Shown one piece after another: positions 53,581 through 62,246 of a stretch of 64,000 bases of DNA; position 1 is the first letter of the stretch, and each line of letters starts with the position of its first letter. The stretch comes from Bacteriovoracaceae bacterium. GTDB lineage: Bacteria; Bdellovibrionota; Bacteriovoracia; Bacteriovoracales; Bacteriovoracaceae. Under the pieces are notes generated by a model. It worked only from the letters and a program-made list of their open reading frames with translations, ran no database searches and had not been told where the DNA came from. The DNA is taken from NCBI GenBank assembly GCA_018649885.1, contig JABIHA010000084.1:118354-182353 (forward strand). The letters run 5' to 3'. The translations under genes were made by a program, and so were the position numbers.

Positions 53581-54957
53581 TTACTGAAGAAACTCTAGGG
53601 CCTCTTCATCAATAAAATCATTTTCAGGAATATTCTTAATGGATATACTTGTTAAGAATCCGTTTCCAGCTCTTAATTCCCATGCCAGACCTTCCATTGT
53701 ATTACTTGCGGCTAAAACTCTTGCCTTTATGGGAAGTAGACCAATATTTCTTAAACCCTTCACTTTAATTCCTGTTGAAACCCGAACTTTGATTCCCTTC
53801 ATTTCCATTAGAATTGGAGGATCTTCATCAAAAGCTCTAGTCGCTGCAAGCGCGGCTTCTACTTCAGCTGCTCTTTCTGGATCAACTCTACCGGCCTTAT
53901 CAATAAAATCAGTGGCAAAATCGATCATTGGTTGCTTTTCTTCTTCGAATATTTCCATGCGATCTATTCTTTCTTGCATTCTTTTTCTTTTTTTAACTGA
54001 TTTCTCATCATCGCCTGTGATGGTCAGTATTTTTTCTTCAAGTCTTTCAATCTTTTTTCTTCTAATTCTTCCATCAACTGGAATTAGACCAATTTTTCCT
54101 TTTTTAATTCTAAGGCCCAGAACTCTTTGTTTGTGCTCTTCTTTTAGAATTTGTTTTTTCTTTCTTTTAAAGGCTTGGTCATCCATTTCATAAAATGAAA
54201 TTGTAGATTTATGAGCAATGGACAGTTTTACATTACCGGCACCACTGAGGGCTCCATCTGATACGGCTTCTCCGCTCTCTAGAATATCAAAAGGCTTTTT
54301 GTCTTTGAAATGAAATTTAACCTCTGTTCTATGTCTCTTATTTTTTTGAATCCTTGAAATTTGGATTTTATCAAGTGAATCTAGGAAAGGATCAATTTCA
54401 TCTGGATACCTTACGTCGTAATCTAAATCAGCTAAGGCAGTAGTTAACTCTTTAAGTTTACTTCTAATTGAATCAATATCTTCACTGGTGATAGTACTTT
54501 TTCTTCGGACAAGATCATCAACGAAAATTTTAGTTATAAGAGTGATTTTTGATAGATCAAGTTGTTCTTCACCACTTTCAAGAAGTTTCATCACTCTCAG
54601 GGCACCTGTGCCACTGATAGGAATTTCTAATTTTTTAAGAAGTCTGCCGAGCACGACCTCCATTCCAATTTCTTCAATTTGGCCAGCTTCCATAAGTGAG
54701 CCAATAACTTCAAATGGATTGTCACCTAAGTCGTCTAGGCAATCGCAACCGGCGATATTTTTACCAATTATTCCAATTTCAGCAAGTACATGGGGATCAG
54801 AAAGGACTTCATCAAGAGAAAGGCCTAGTCTATCTAAAACAACCTGAACAGCTTCCATATCTAGATGCTCAGTTATGCTTTCAGGCATTTCTGGTTCAGC
54901 AAAGGCAATGCTGGATAGAAATGAAAATACTAATACTAATAAACCCCTAGTAATCAT
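53581..54957 (-). CDS. Large secreted protein of unknown function
   Basis: ATG 54957 opens a signal peptide (GLLVLVFSFLSSIAFA) and a mature protein of about 440 residues. It is rich in charged residues, with a helical segment about 265-345 (KRKKKQILKEEHKQRVLGLR...KSVKKRKRMQERIDRM), a CDC motif near residue 71 and beta-rich ends. No family is recognised. It is convergent with the REC-CheX gene, with four bases between stops, and diverges from the REC gene at 55187. Confidence 0.5.
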   Translation of the reverse strand: MITRGLLVLVFSFLSSIAFAEPEMPESITEHLDMEAVQVVLDRLGLSLDEVLSDPHVLAEIGIIGKNIAGCDCLDDLGDNPFEVIGSLMEAGQIEEIGMEVVLGRLLKKLEIPISGTGALRVMKLLESGEEQLDLSKITLITKIFVDDLVRRKSTITSEDIDSIRSKLKELTTALADLDYDVRYPDEIDPFLDSLDKIQISRIQKNKRHRTEVKFHFKDKKPFDILESGEAVSDGALSGAGNVKLSIAHKSTISFYEMDDQAFKRKKKQILKEEHKQRVLGLRIKKGKIGLIPVDGRIRRKKIERLEEKILTITGDDEKSVKKRKRMQERIDRMEIFEEEKQPMIDFATDFIDKAGRVDPERAAEVEAALAATRAFDEDPPILMEMKGIKVRVSTGIKVKGLRNIGLLPIKARVLAASNTMEGLAWELRAGNGFLTSISIKNIPENDFIDEEALEFLQ

Positions 54958-55186
54958 GCGTGTCTCCCTGTCTGTAAATCAGTGATTAAAAGAGCAATTT
55001 AGGGGCCAAACTAAGTAAAACTTATTGACTTAACCCAACGGAATTATTAGGTTGTTTGTGAAGTTTTTTCTTAAAAGTGTCTAAAACGATGAAGTCTGTC
55101 AGTTTTATTGACAGTCTTGTGGGCACCAAGGCTGGCCAGATTTTCCAGGTGGAATTTTTAGTGGCAGTGATAAAATAGATTTGAAT

Positions 55187-55561
55187 ATGAAAAAAATAAC
55201 CTTTGTTGATGATAGCCAAACTGTCCAAAAAAAACTTGAGCTTGTACTTACTCGAGCGGGTTTTGATTTTAAAGGCTTTACCAATCCTGAGATGGCGCTT
55301 CAGTACCATACAGAAGAAAAACCCGATTTACTGATTCTCGATTACTATATGCTAGGGTTAGATGCCGATAAGTTTATGGTTCAGGTTTCAGAGAAACTTC
55401 TTTTTGGTGACTTTGAAATTGTTCTATTTACTGCAAGTGATTTGAGTGAAGAAAAAAAACTCATGCTCCAAACATTAGGGATCACCAATTTTCTTTCTAA
55501 GAATATTTCAGATGAAAAATTAGTAGAATTTGTAAACTCTCTTATTGGCCAAACCTCTTAG
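55187..55561 (+). CDS. Single-domain response regulator
   Basis: The 124-residue protein is a stand-alone receiver: acidic pair in TFVDDSQTVQ, phosphorylated Asp in LLILDYYMLG, Thr in LFTASD and Lys in FLSKN. CheY-like length, no output domain. ATG 55187 is the likely start, with a weak upstream site; TTG 55181 is alternative. Its stop overlaps the convergent aroB stop by four bases. A partner kinase is not in the window. Confidence 0.85.
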   Translation: MKKITFVDDSQTVQKKLELVLTRAGFDFKGFTNPEMALQYHTEEKPDLLILDYYMLGLDADKFMVQVSEKLLFGDFEIVLFTASDLSEEKKLMLQTLGITNFLSKNISDEKLVEFVNSLIGQTS

Positions 55562-56634
55562 CTCTTCGTCAGTGATTCAAAAACTCTTTTCAATTCAGTC
55601 TTAGTCATGGGGTTTGCTGAACTTGACACGCCGATGCCCTCTAGAAGGACAAAATGCACAATGCCATCTTTGTTCTTTTTATCTTTTAATAGAATTTTGT
55701 AAAGACTTTGAAAATTCCAATCCACAGGGAGTGGTTTTAACTTAAATGAGTTAATAAAAGTAGATATCTCTAAGTATTCTTTCTTTTGAATACGCCCTCT
55801 TTGATAGGAAAGTTTAGCAGCGAAAATCATTCCCCACATAACCGCTTCACCATGTGAGAACTTTTTGTACTTAGTATGAGTTTCAATTCCATGTGCAAAG
55901 GTGTGTCCAAAGTTGAGAAGTTCTCTAAGTCCACTTCGATCTTTTTCATCCTTTGAAACAATATCTGCTTTTATCTTTACACAGGTATGAATAGTTTTTT
56001 CCCAATCGAGCTTTTTTTGTGATTTTAGTTTCTTAAAAAAAGACTTATTTACAATGAGCCCATACTTTATCACTTCACCCATACCTGATTTTATCTCTTT
56101 TTTTGGTAGAGTGTTTAGAAAAATTGTATCTGTCACAACGAGAGCTGGTGGATGAAAGCTCCCAATTAAATTTTTTCCTTGTTGGTGATTGATTCCGGTC
56201 TTTCCTCCAATAGAACTATCAACTTGAGATAGAACAGTTGTAGGAACACCAACCCATTTAATCCCTCTCATAAATGTAGAGGCCAAAAATCCAATACTGT
56301 CTCCAATAACTCCGCCACCAATGGCAATTAGGATTGTAGATCTATCGGCTCCAAACTTTAGGAGTTTTCCGTATAGGGGATAAATACTATCAAAGGATTT
56401 AAATTTTTCACTTGCAGTGATACTTATTTGCTCACAGTAATAGCCATGGTCTATCAAAGAATTGTGGATGGCATTTGCTTTTTTACCAAGCTTTCTATCT
56501 GTGAAAACCACGATTAAGGGTTTACTACCACGGCCGTGGATTTTTCCAAGTAATTTGGGTATCTTTTGACAAATACCTCTTCCAACAACAACTGAATATG
56601 GGGACTGTGGGTGATCTACTTTAATTGTTTTCAC
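55558..56634 (-). CDS. aroB: 3-dehydroquinate synthase
   Basis: AroB makes 3-dehydroquinate from DAHP using NAD and zinc. Visible are the GGGVIGDSIGFLAS loop, VPTTVLSQVDSSIGGKTGIN, MGEVIKYG (zinc-ligand Glu) and the RELLNFGHTFAHGIE histidine. The length (358) is normal. It is third on the minus-strand operon aroA-aroC-aroB, with 7 bp between aroC and aroB. Confidence 0.96.
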   Translation of the reverse strand: MKTIKVDHPQSPYSVVVGRGICQKIPKLLGKIHGRGSKPLIVVFTDRKLGKKANAIHNSLIDHGYYCEQISITASEKFKSFDSIYPLYGKLLKFGADRSTILIAIGGGVIGDSIGFLASTFMRGIKWVGVPTTVLSQVDSSIGGKTGINHQQGKNLIGSFHPPALVVTDTIFLNTLPKKEIKSGMGEVIKYGLIVNKSFFKKLKSQKKLDWEKTIHTCVKIKADIVSKDEKDRSGLRELLNFGHTFAHGIETHTKYKKFSHGEAVMWGMIFAAKLSYQRGRIQKKEYLEISTFINSFKLKPLPVDWNFQSLYKILLKDKKNKDGIVHFVLLEGIGVSSSANPMTKTELKRVFESLTKS

Positions 56635-56641
56635 AATACTC

Positions 56642-57799
56642 CTAAAGGCTTCGTTCTTTCCAGGAATCTATTCTCGATTTAATCTCTTCCATGGAGTCTC
56701 CTCCAAATTTTTCTAGTATGGATTCAGCTAGAATAAAACAAAGCAGCGATTCGCCTATGACGGCTGCTGCAGGAACAGCGCAATAGTCTGATCTTTCCAC
56801 ATGCGCTTTTGCATTACTTCTATTTGATAGATCTACTGATCCGAGAGGTGTCATTAGTGTTGCAATTGGCTTCATGAAGGCCCTAATGACAATTGGGTCT
56901 CCGCTAGTCATTCCGCCAATGATGCCACCAGTTTTATTAGTGCAAAATTCAACTTCACCGCTATCAGATAATTTCATTTCATCGTGAACTTGGCTTCCAG
57001 GGAGAATTGCCGATTTAGAGCCAAGCCCTATCTCAACTCCCTTAATGGCATTTAGTGAGAGAAAATGGCTTCCAACTTTAGCCTCTATTCTTCTATCCCA
57101 GTGAACATAACTTCCAAGAGAGTGGGGTACACCACTGGCATAAACTTCAAATGTCCCACCAACACTATCACCGTTGTCTCTGGCACTATCTATCTCTGCG
57201 ATCATTTCCTTTTCACTATTTTTATCAAGACATCTCACAGGAGAGGCATCTGTAGTTTTATTGAGATCAGTTAGATCACTAGGCATTGGAGCTGCATCAA
57301 CAGCGCTTCCAATGCCTACCACTCTACTGGAAACTTCAATTCCAAAACTATCTAAAAAGATGCGAGCAATTGTTCCGAGACCGACTCTCATGGCCGTTTC
57401 TCTGGCAGAAGCCCGCTCTAGTACATTTCTCATATCTGAGAAGTGATACTTTACTCCACCAATGAGATCTGCATGCCCTGGTCTGGGTATATCTACTTTT
57501 CTGGCATCTGGGTTACTTGGGTCTGGCTCAGATTGCATGATCTCACCCCAGTTTTTGAAGTCTTGGTTTTTGATCATCAAAGTTATGGGGGATCCCAGTG
57601 ATTTACCGTGACGAATTCCTGTTAAAATTTCTAGCTGATCACTTTCAATTTTTTGTCTAGAACCTCGACCGTAGCCCATTTTTCTTCTTTTAAGCTCAGC
57701 GTGAATTTGCTCACTGGTAATTTCAAGGCCTGAGGGCAGCCCTTCGATTATTCCAACCAAAGCCTTGCCGTGTGATTCTCCTGCTGTAAGAAAGCGCAT
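56642..57799 (-). CDS. aroC: Chorismate synthase
   Basis: AroC converts EPSP to chorismate with reduced FMN. The N-terminal FLTAGESHGKALVGIIEG and GRGSRQKIE, the internal RASARETAMRVGLG and the late SNAKAHVERSDYCAVPAAAV motifs identify it. ATG 57799, six bases after GTGGAG, is the best start. The length (385) is typical. It lies 18 bp after aroA. Confidence 0.97.
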   Translation of the reverse strand: MRFLTAGESHGKALVGIIEGLPSGLEITSEQIHAELKRRKMGYGRGSRQKIESDQLEILTGIRHGKSLGSPITLMIKNQDFKNWGEIMQSEPDPSNPDARKVDIPRPGHADLIGGVKYHFSDMRNVLERASARETAMRVGLGTIARIFLDSFGIEVSSRVVGIGSAVDAAPMPSDLTDLNKTTDASPVRCLDKNSEKEMIAEIDSARDNGDSVGGTFEVYASGVPHSLGSYVHWDRRIEAKVGSHFLSLNAIKGVEIGLGSKSAILPGSQVHDEMKLSDSGEVEFCTNKTGGIIGGMTSGDPIVIRAFMKPIATLMTPLGSVDLSNRSNAKAHVERSDYCAVPAAAVIGESLLCFILAESILEKFGGDSMEEIKSRIDSWKERSL

Positions 57800-57817
57800 A
57801 CCATTCTCCACTAATTT

Positions 57818-59107
57818 CTATTTTTTTACTAAACTCTTAAGCGTGCTATAAAATGTTGGGTAAGATATATTAACCACCTCTCCATCTTCTATTGTACATT
57901 CAGATGAACAGCCAAGGGCCGCAATGGAAAAGGCCATGGCAATTCGGTGGTCATTAAAACATTCTATGCTCGCACCACCGAGACTTTGCGGACCTTTAAT
58001 TTTCATTCCGTCCTTAAAGCTTTCAACATTTGCTCCCATTTTTCTAAGATTTGAGGCGACTGCTTCGATTCTGTCACATTCTTTGTAGCGAAGCTCTTGG
58101 GCATCTTTGATGATGGTTTCACCCTCAGCAAAAGTTGCCAGTACACACAGGACTGGTATTTCATCGATCAAGCTGGGGATATCTTCACCACCTATTTCAA
58201 TCCCTTTAAGAGGGGCTGATTTAACAATAATTTTTCCAATGGGCTCAGGCCTTTCAACCTCTACGATAACTTCCAGATCTGCTCCCATTTTTTCCAAAAT
58301 TTTAAGGATTCCAGTCCTGGTGGGGTTCAAACCTACATTGTGAATTTCAATACGTGAGTTGGGTATTATGGAGCCAGCTACTAGCCAAAAAGCAGCTGAG
58401 GAAATATCACCGGGTACGGTAATTTTTTGAGCTTGCAAGTCTTGCTTACCCTGAATTGTGATCGATGTATCCGTCACATCAACTTTGGCCCCAAAGTGAG
58501 TTAGCATTCTCTCTGTGTGATCACGACTTTGGATTTTTCCCGTAATTGTGGTCGTACCTTCGGCCTGAAGGGCGGCCAGCATGATGGCAGACTTGACCTG
58601 GGCCGATGCCACTGGAAGTTCATAGTCTATGCCCATGAGCCCTCCACCTTTGATGGAAATAGGTGGATAATTACCCTCAGTTAGCTCAATTTTGCCTCCC
58701 ATCTGCTCCAGTGGGTCTGAAACCCTCTTCATGGGCCTTTTACACAGGGATTCGTCCCCTTCCAGTACTGAATCGAAGGGAAGAGCGGCCAAAACGCCCA
58801 TTAATAGTCTGATAGAGGTACCAGAATTCCCACAAGGAAGAGTCATTTCAGGGGCCTTGAGGTTCTCCCAGCCAACTCCTTCAACAAGCATTTTATCAAA
58901 ATTGCCCGTAAACTTGGCCCCGAGCATTTCCATGCACAATTTAGTAGATAAAACATCCTCGGAATTTAGAAGAGCGTTGATTTCAGTAACGCCCCGTGCT
59001 AGAGATCCTAGTAGAAGCGATCTATGGGAAATGGACTTATCGCCAGGAACACAAATTGTGCCCGAAAGGCCGTTTGCTGCTGAAATTTTTACACCCTGAC
59101 TACTCAA
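57818..59107 (-). CDS. aroA: 5-enolpyruvylshikimate-3-phosphate synthase
   Basis: AroA condenses shikimate 3-phosphate with PEP. Seen are VPGDKSISHRSLLLGS, LPCGNSGTSIRLLMG, the catalytic DEIPVL and CFNDHRIAMAF, in order. GNSGTS with SIRLLMG continuing suggests the class II type in some respects, but sensitivity cannot be judged. TTG 59107 has AGGAAG five bases upstream. The length (429) is normal. It is first in aroA-aroC-aroB and divergent from the DAHP synthase gene. Confidence 0.96.
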   Translation of the reverse strand: MSSQGVKISAANGLSGTICVPGDKSISHRSLLLGSLARGVTEINALLNSEDVLSTKLCMEMLGAKFTGNFDKMLVEGVGWENLKAPEMTLPCGNSGTSIRLLMGVLAALPFDSVLEGDESLCKRPMKRVSDPLEQMGGKIELTEGNYPPISIKGGGLMGIDYELPVASAQVKSAIMLAALQAEGTTTITGKIQSRDHTERMLTHFGAKVDVTDTSITIQGKQDLQAQKITVPGDISSAAFWLVAGSIIPNSRIEIHNVGLNPTRTGILKILEKMGADLEVIVEVERPEPIGKIIVKSAPLKGIEIGGEDIPSLIDEIPVLCVLATFAEGETIIKDAQELRYKECDRIEAVASNLRKMGANVESFKDGMKIKGPQSLGGASIECFNDHRIAMAFSIAALGCSSECTIEDGEVVNISYPTFYSTLKSLVKK

Positions 59108-59235
59108 GATTCTTCCTATGGTTTTGGTCTTTAAATGTAATTACCAATTATTTTACCACTACCTTCGCTTTGAAAAAACTGCTCTATGGTATGGGGCAGG
59201 AAAAGATTTTAGAATAGTATTTGTAGGAGATTAAC

Positions 59236-60345
59236 ATGATTACAATGCCTTTGAATAAGTGGATCCCAAATTTTAGAAGTCCACTAGTTATTGCTGGACC
59301 CTGTAGTGCTGAATCTGAAGAGCAAGTGCTTGCTACTGCACACGATATAGCTAAGCTCGAAGGTGTTAAGGTTTTTAGGGCCGGTGTTTGGAAGCCGAGA
59401 ACCAGGCCTGGAACATTTGAAGGTGTCGGCGAGAAGGCATTGCCATGGCTTGCTAAAGTAAAAGAGCAATATGGTATGTTAACAAGTGTTGAGGTTGCTA
59501 CTCCTAAGCATGTGGAAGATTCACTAAAACATGGAATTGATATCATGTGGATAGGAGCCAGAACGACGGTTAATCCATTTGCTGTATCAGAGCTTGCTGA
59601 AGCTTTAAGAGGAACTGGCGTTCCTGTTATGGTTAAAAATCCGATCAATGCAGATCTTGGTCTTTGGATCGGGGCCCTTGAGAGAATGTCCAGAATGGGC
59701 ATAAGTAAGCTTGCGGCCATCCACCGTGGATTTTCAATTCATGAAAAGTCTCAATATAGAAACGCCCCTATTTGGAAAATACCAATTGAATTAAAGTCAC
59801 GCTATCCTGAGCTTCCTGTTATTTGTGATGCTAGCCATATTTCAGGTAGAAGAGATCTAATAGAGAAAGTAAGTCAAAAGGCAATGGACCTAGATATGGA
59901 AGGTCTTATGATTGAAACTCACATAGACCCTTCTGTGGCGCTAAGTGATGCTGCTCAACAAGTGACTCCAAAAGTTTTGGGCGAGATTCTAGCAAATCTA
60001 GATTATAAAGTACCTTACTCAACAGATAGTGGTTTTGAAAATGAGCTTGAATCATTAAGAGCAAGAATTGATCGCACCGATCATGAGCTTCTCGAACTCC
60101 TGCACGGTAGAATGAAAATTGTAGAGAAAATTGCAGATGCTAAAATAAAGAGCAACATTACAGCTTTTCAAGTGACAAGAATGAAAGAGATGATGGACGA
60201 AAGAGTCAATGTTGGTGAAAAGTTTGGATTAAGTAAAGAGTATGTAATGGAGCTTCTAAGAGTTATCCATGAATACTCAGTTAAAAGACAAACGGATCTG
60301 ATGGATCGGGCTCATGTCGAAAAATCAGAGGGGAAGGAAAAATAA
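59236..60345 (+). CDS. Bifunctional DAHP synthase / chorismate mutase
   Basis: An N-terminal KDO8P/DAHP-type synthase domain (residues 1-260) has VIAGPCSAES, FRAGVWKPRTRPG, MVKNPINADLGLWIGA and CDASHISGRRDL. A C-terminal AroQ chorismate mutase (about 272-355) shows the catalytic arginine and lysine patterns in ELESLRARIDRTDHELLELL. The domain order DAHP synthase then mutase matches the fusion common in Bacteroidota; the mutase probably also serves as a feedback sensor. AGGAG at 59223-59227 precedes ATG 59236. It heads the operon for tyrosine synthesis. Confidence 0.93.
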   Translation: MITMPLNKWIPNFRSPLVIAGPCSAESEEQVLATAHDIAKLEGVKVFRAGVWKPRTRPGTFEGVGEKALPWLAKVKEQYGMLTSVEVATPKHVEDSLKHGIDIMWIGARTTVNPFAVSELAEALRGTGVPVMVKNPINADLGLWIGALERMSRMGISKLAAIHRGFSIHEKSQYRNAPIWKIPIELKSRYPELPVICDASHISGRRDLIEKVSQKAMDLDMEGLMIETHIDPSVALSDAAQQVTPKVLGEILANLDYKVPYSTDSGFENELESLRARIDRTDHELLELLHGRMKIVEKIADAKIKSNITAFQVTRMKEMMDERVNVGEKFGLSKEYVMELLRVIHEYSVKRQTDLMDRAHVEKSEGKEK

Positions 60346-61508
60346 GCAAATCAAGTTTTGCTCGAAGGGTTGAGCAGATAGCTATTTCAAAAAGTATAGA
60401 GCTTTCCAAAGTCGTTTGGGAGATGGAATCCAGGGGAGAGAAAATAATCTCTCTCAATGTAGGTGAGCCAGATCTCCCTCCACCCAGTGAAATTACCCAG
60501 GCAGTTAAAAGCGCACTAGATGACGGCATGTATCGCTATTCTCTTGTTCCTGGTATTGATATCTTGAGAGAGAAATTGAAGGATTTCTATCAAGATAGCT
60601 TCCCGGTAGAATTAAACTCTTCAAACTTTGTTGTTTCTAATGGTGCTAAGCAATCAATTTATAATATTTTTCAGTCCCTTATTAATAGCGGTGATGAAAT
60701 CATTATCCCAGCTCCCTATTGGGTGACCTTTCCAGAGAGTGTAAGGCTTGCTGGTGGAAATCCTATCATTGTGCCAACAGTAGATAATCAAATTGATATA
60801 GAGTTAATAAAAAAGGCCATTACAAAAAATACCAAGGCAATACTCATCAATGCACCTAATAATCCAAGTGGCGCTGTATTTCCAAAGACTGCATTGGTAG
60901 AGCTCGCCAGTATTGCCCTGGAAAATGAGTTGTATATTATTTCTGACGAGGCCTACGATGGAATTTACTTTGATGGTAAGGCGCCAGTAAGCATAGGAAC
61001 ACTGTCACCAGAGATTTTCAAAAAGACCATTACCATTAAAAGCTTTTCAAAAACTTACTCAATGACTGGATTTAGAGTGGGCTATACAATTTGCGACAGT
61101 GCCTTTAGTCAGCTGATGGTAAAACTACAAGGCCATCTTACAGGCAATAACTGTACCTTTGCTCAGTTCGGAGCCCTGAAGGCCTTAGAGCTAGATCAGA
61201 GCTTTTATCAGGAAAGAAGGGCCATATATCAAAAAAGAAGAGACCTGGCTTTTTCTCTATCTCAGAAAATTTTTCCAAATTGTGTAAAACCGGATGGGGC
61301 CTTCTTTTTATTTCCTAATATTAAAGAGCTCTTAAATAACAGTGATTGTAAAAGTGATATTGATTTGTCAATTAAGATTCTTGAAAAGGCGGGCGTTGCA
61401 ATTCTTCCGGGAAGCGCATTTGGTCAACCAGATCATTTAAGGATTTCTTTTGCGGCTTCTGAAAAAGAAATCGAGGATGGATTTCGCGCCATTGAGAGGG
61501 TTCTATGA
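60342..61508 (+). CDS. Class I aminotransferase (aspartate/aromatic), non-canonical start
   Basis: This is a PLP fold-type I aminotransferase. It has NAPNNPSGAVF, SDEAYDGIYF and the PLP lysine in IKSFSKTYSMTGFRVGY; in context it likely transaminates aspartate, prephenate or 4-hydroxyphenylpyruvate. The family N-terminus is readable upstream of the first ATG (60423): SSFARRVEQIAISKSIEL in the same frame. From a stop at 60282 to 60423 there is no ATG, GTG or TTG. The best candidate start is ATA 60342, after GGGGAAGGAAAA and overlapping the previous TAA. A ribosomal slip is an alternative. Confidence 0.8.
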   Translation: MSKSSFARRVEQIAISKSIELSKVVWEMESRGEKIISLNVGEPDLPPPSEITQAVKSALDDGMYRYSLVPGIDILREKLKDFYQDSFPVELNSSNFVVSNGAKQSIYNIFQSLINSGDEIIIPAPYWVTFPESVRLAGGNPIIVPTVDNQIDIELIKKAITKNTKAILINAPNNPSGAVFPKTALVELASIALENELYIISDEAYDGIYFDGKAPVSIGTLSPEIFKKTITIKSFSKTYSMTGFRVGYTICDSAFSQLMVKLQGHLTGNNCTFAQFGALKALELDQSFYQERRAIYQKRRDLAFSLSQKIFPNCVKPDGAFFLFPNIKELLNNSDCKSDIDLSIKILEKAGVAILPGSAFGQPDHLRISFAASEKEIEDGFRAIERVL

Positions 61509-62236
61509 AACTTGGAATCATTGGATTTGGTAGACTTGGAAAACTGATCACGCGCTATTTGGCCCAAGATTTCACTGTCTACGTTTACGATAAAATCAAT
61601 TGTGATAGAGAAATTACTCAACTAGGCGCCATTCCAGCTAGTTTTAAAGATATTTGTGAACTTCCGGCAATCATACCTGTTGTCCCTATCTCAAAATTTG
61701 AAAATGTTGTAAAAAAAATATCAAAATACGTGAAGCCTGGAACCCTCGTTATTGATGTATGTTCAGTTAAAGAATTTCCAGTGAAGGCAATGAAAAAACT
61801 ACTGCCAAAAAAAGTATCAATTCTGGGAACACATCCTATGTTTGGTCCCGATAGTGCAGCTGATACGCTTTATGGAACAAAAATTGTTCTATGTGATGTC
61901 AGGATGGAAGATACGCAATTTGAAAAAATAAAGCTCTACTTACAAAGACACGGAATTAAAACAATAGAATGCTCGCCCAAAGAACACGATAAAGATATCA
62001 GTCACTCACTTCTGCTTACTCATTTCATAGGCCGATCGCTCATGGGGGTTGGTGCCCATGAACTTAAAATAGATACCAAAGGTTATAGAAGACTGATGAA
62101 GATTCTTCAAACAGTTGAAAATGACTCTTGGGAGTTATTCGAAGATATGAATAAATATAATAAGTATGCCAAAAAAACCCGTCAGGAATTTATCAAGTCC
62201 ATTGATCGCATTGATAAAAAAGTCAAAAAACTTTAA
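61505..62236 (+). CDS. tyrA: Prephenate dehydrogenase
   Basis: TyrA oxidatively decarboxylates prephenate toward tyrosine. The Rossmann motif GIIGFGRLGKLI is followed by DVCSVKEFP, GTHPMFGPDS (catalytic His) and the helical C-terminal part with HDKDISHSLLLTHF. The 243-residue length is short for the family (about 280) and lacks an ACT or chorismate-mutase fusion. Its ATG overlaps the aminotransferase stop (ATGA), so the operon DAHP synthase/mutase, aminotransferase, tyrA is tightly coupled. Confidence 0.9.
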   Translation: MKLGIIGFGRLGKLITRYLAQDFTVYVYDKINCDREITQLGAIPASFKDICELPAIIPVVPISKFENVVKKISKYVKPGTLVIDVCSVKEFPVKAMKKLLPKKVSILGTHPMFGPDSAADTLYGTKIVLCDVRMEDTQFEKIKLYLQRHGIKTIECSPKEHDKDISHSLLLTHFIGRSLMGVGAHELKIDTKGYRRLMKILQTVENDSWELFEDMNKYNKYAKKTRQEFIKSIDRIDKKVKKL

Positions 62237-62246
62237 GCTAGATTTT

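Noticed and set aside
53639..54847. Long plus-strand frames opposite the secreted protein at 53581
   Set aside because: The minus-strand frame has a signal peptide and normal composition; the plus frames are Ser/Leu-rich shadows.
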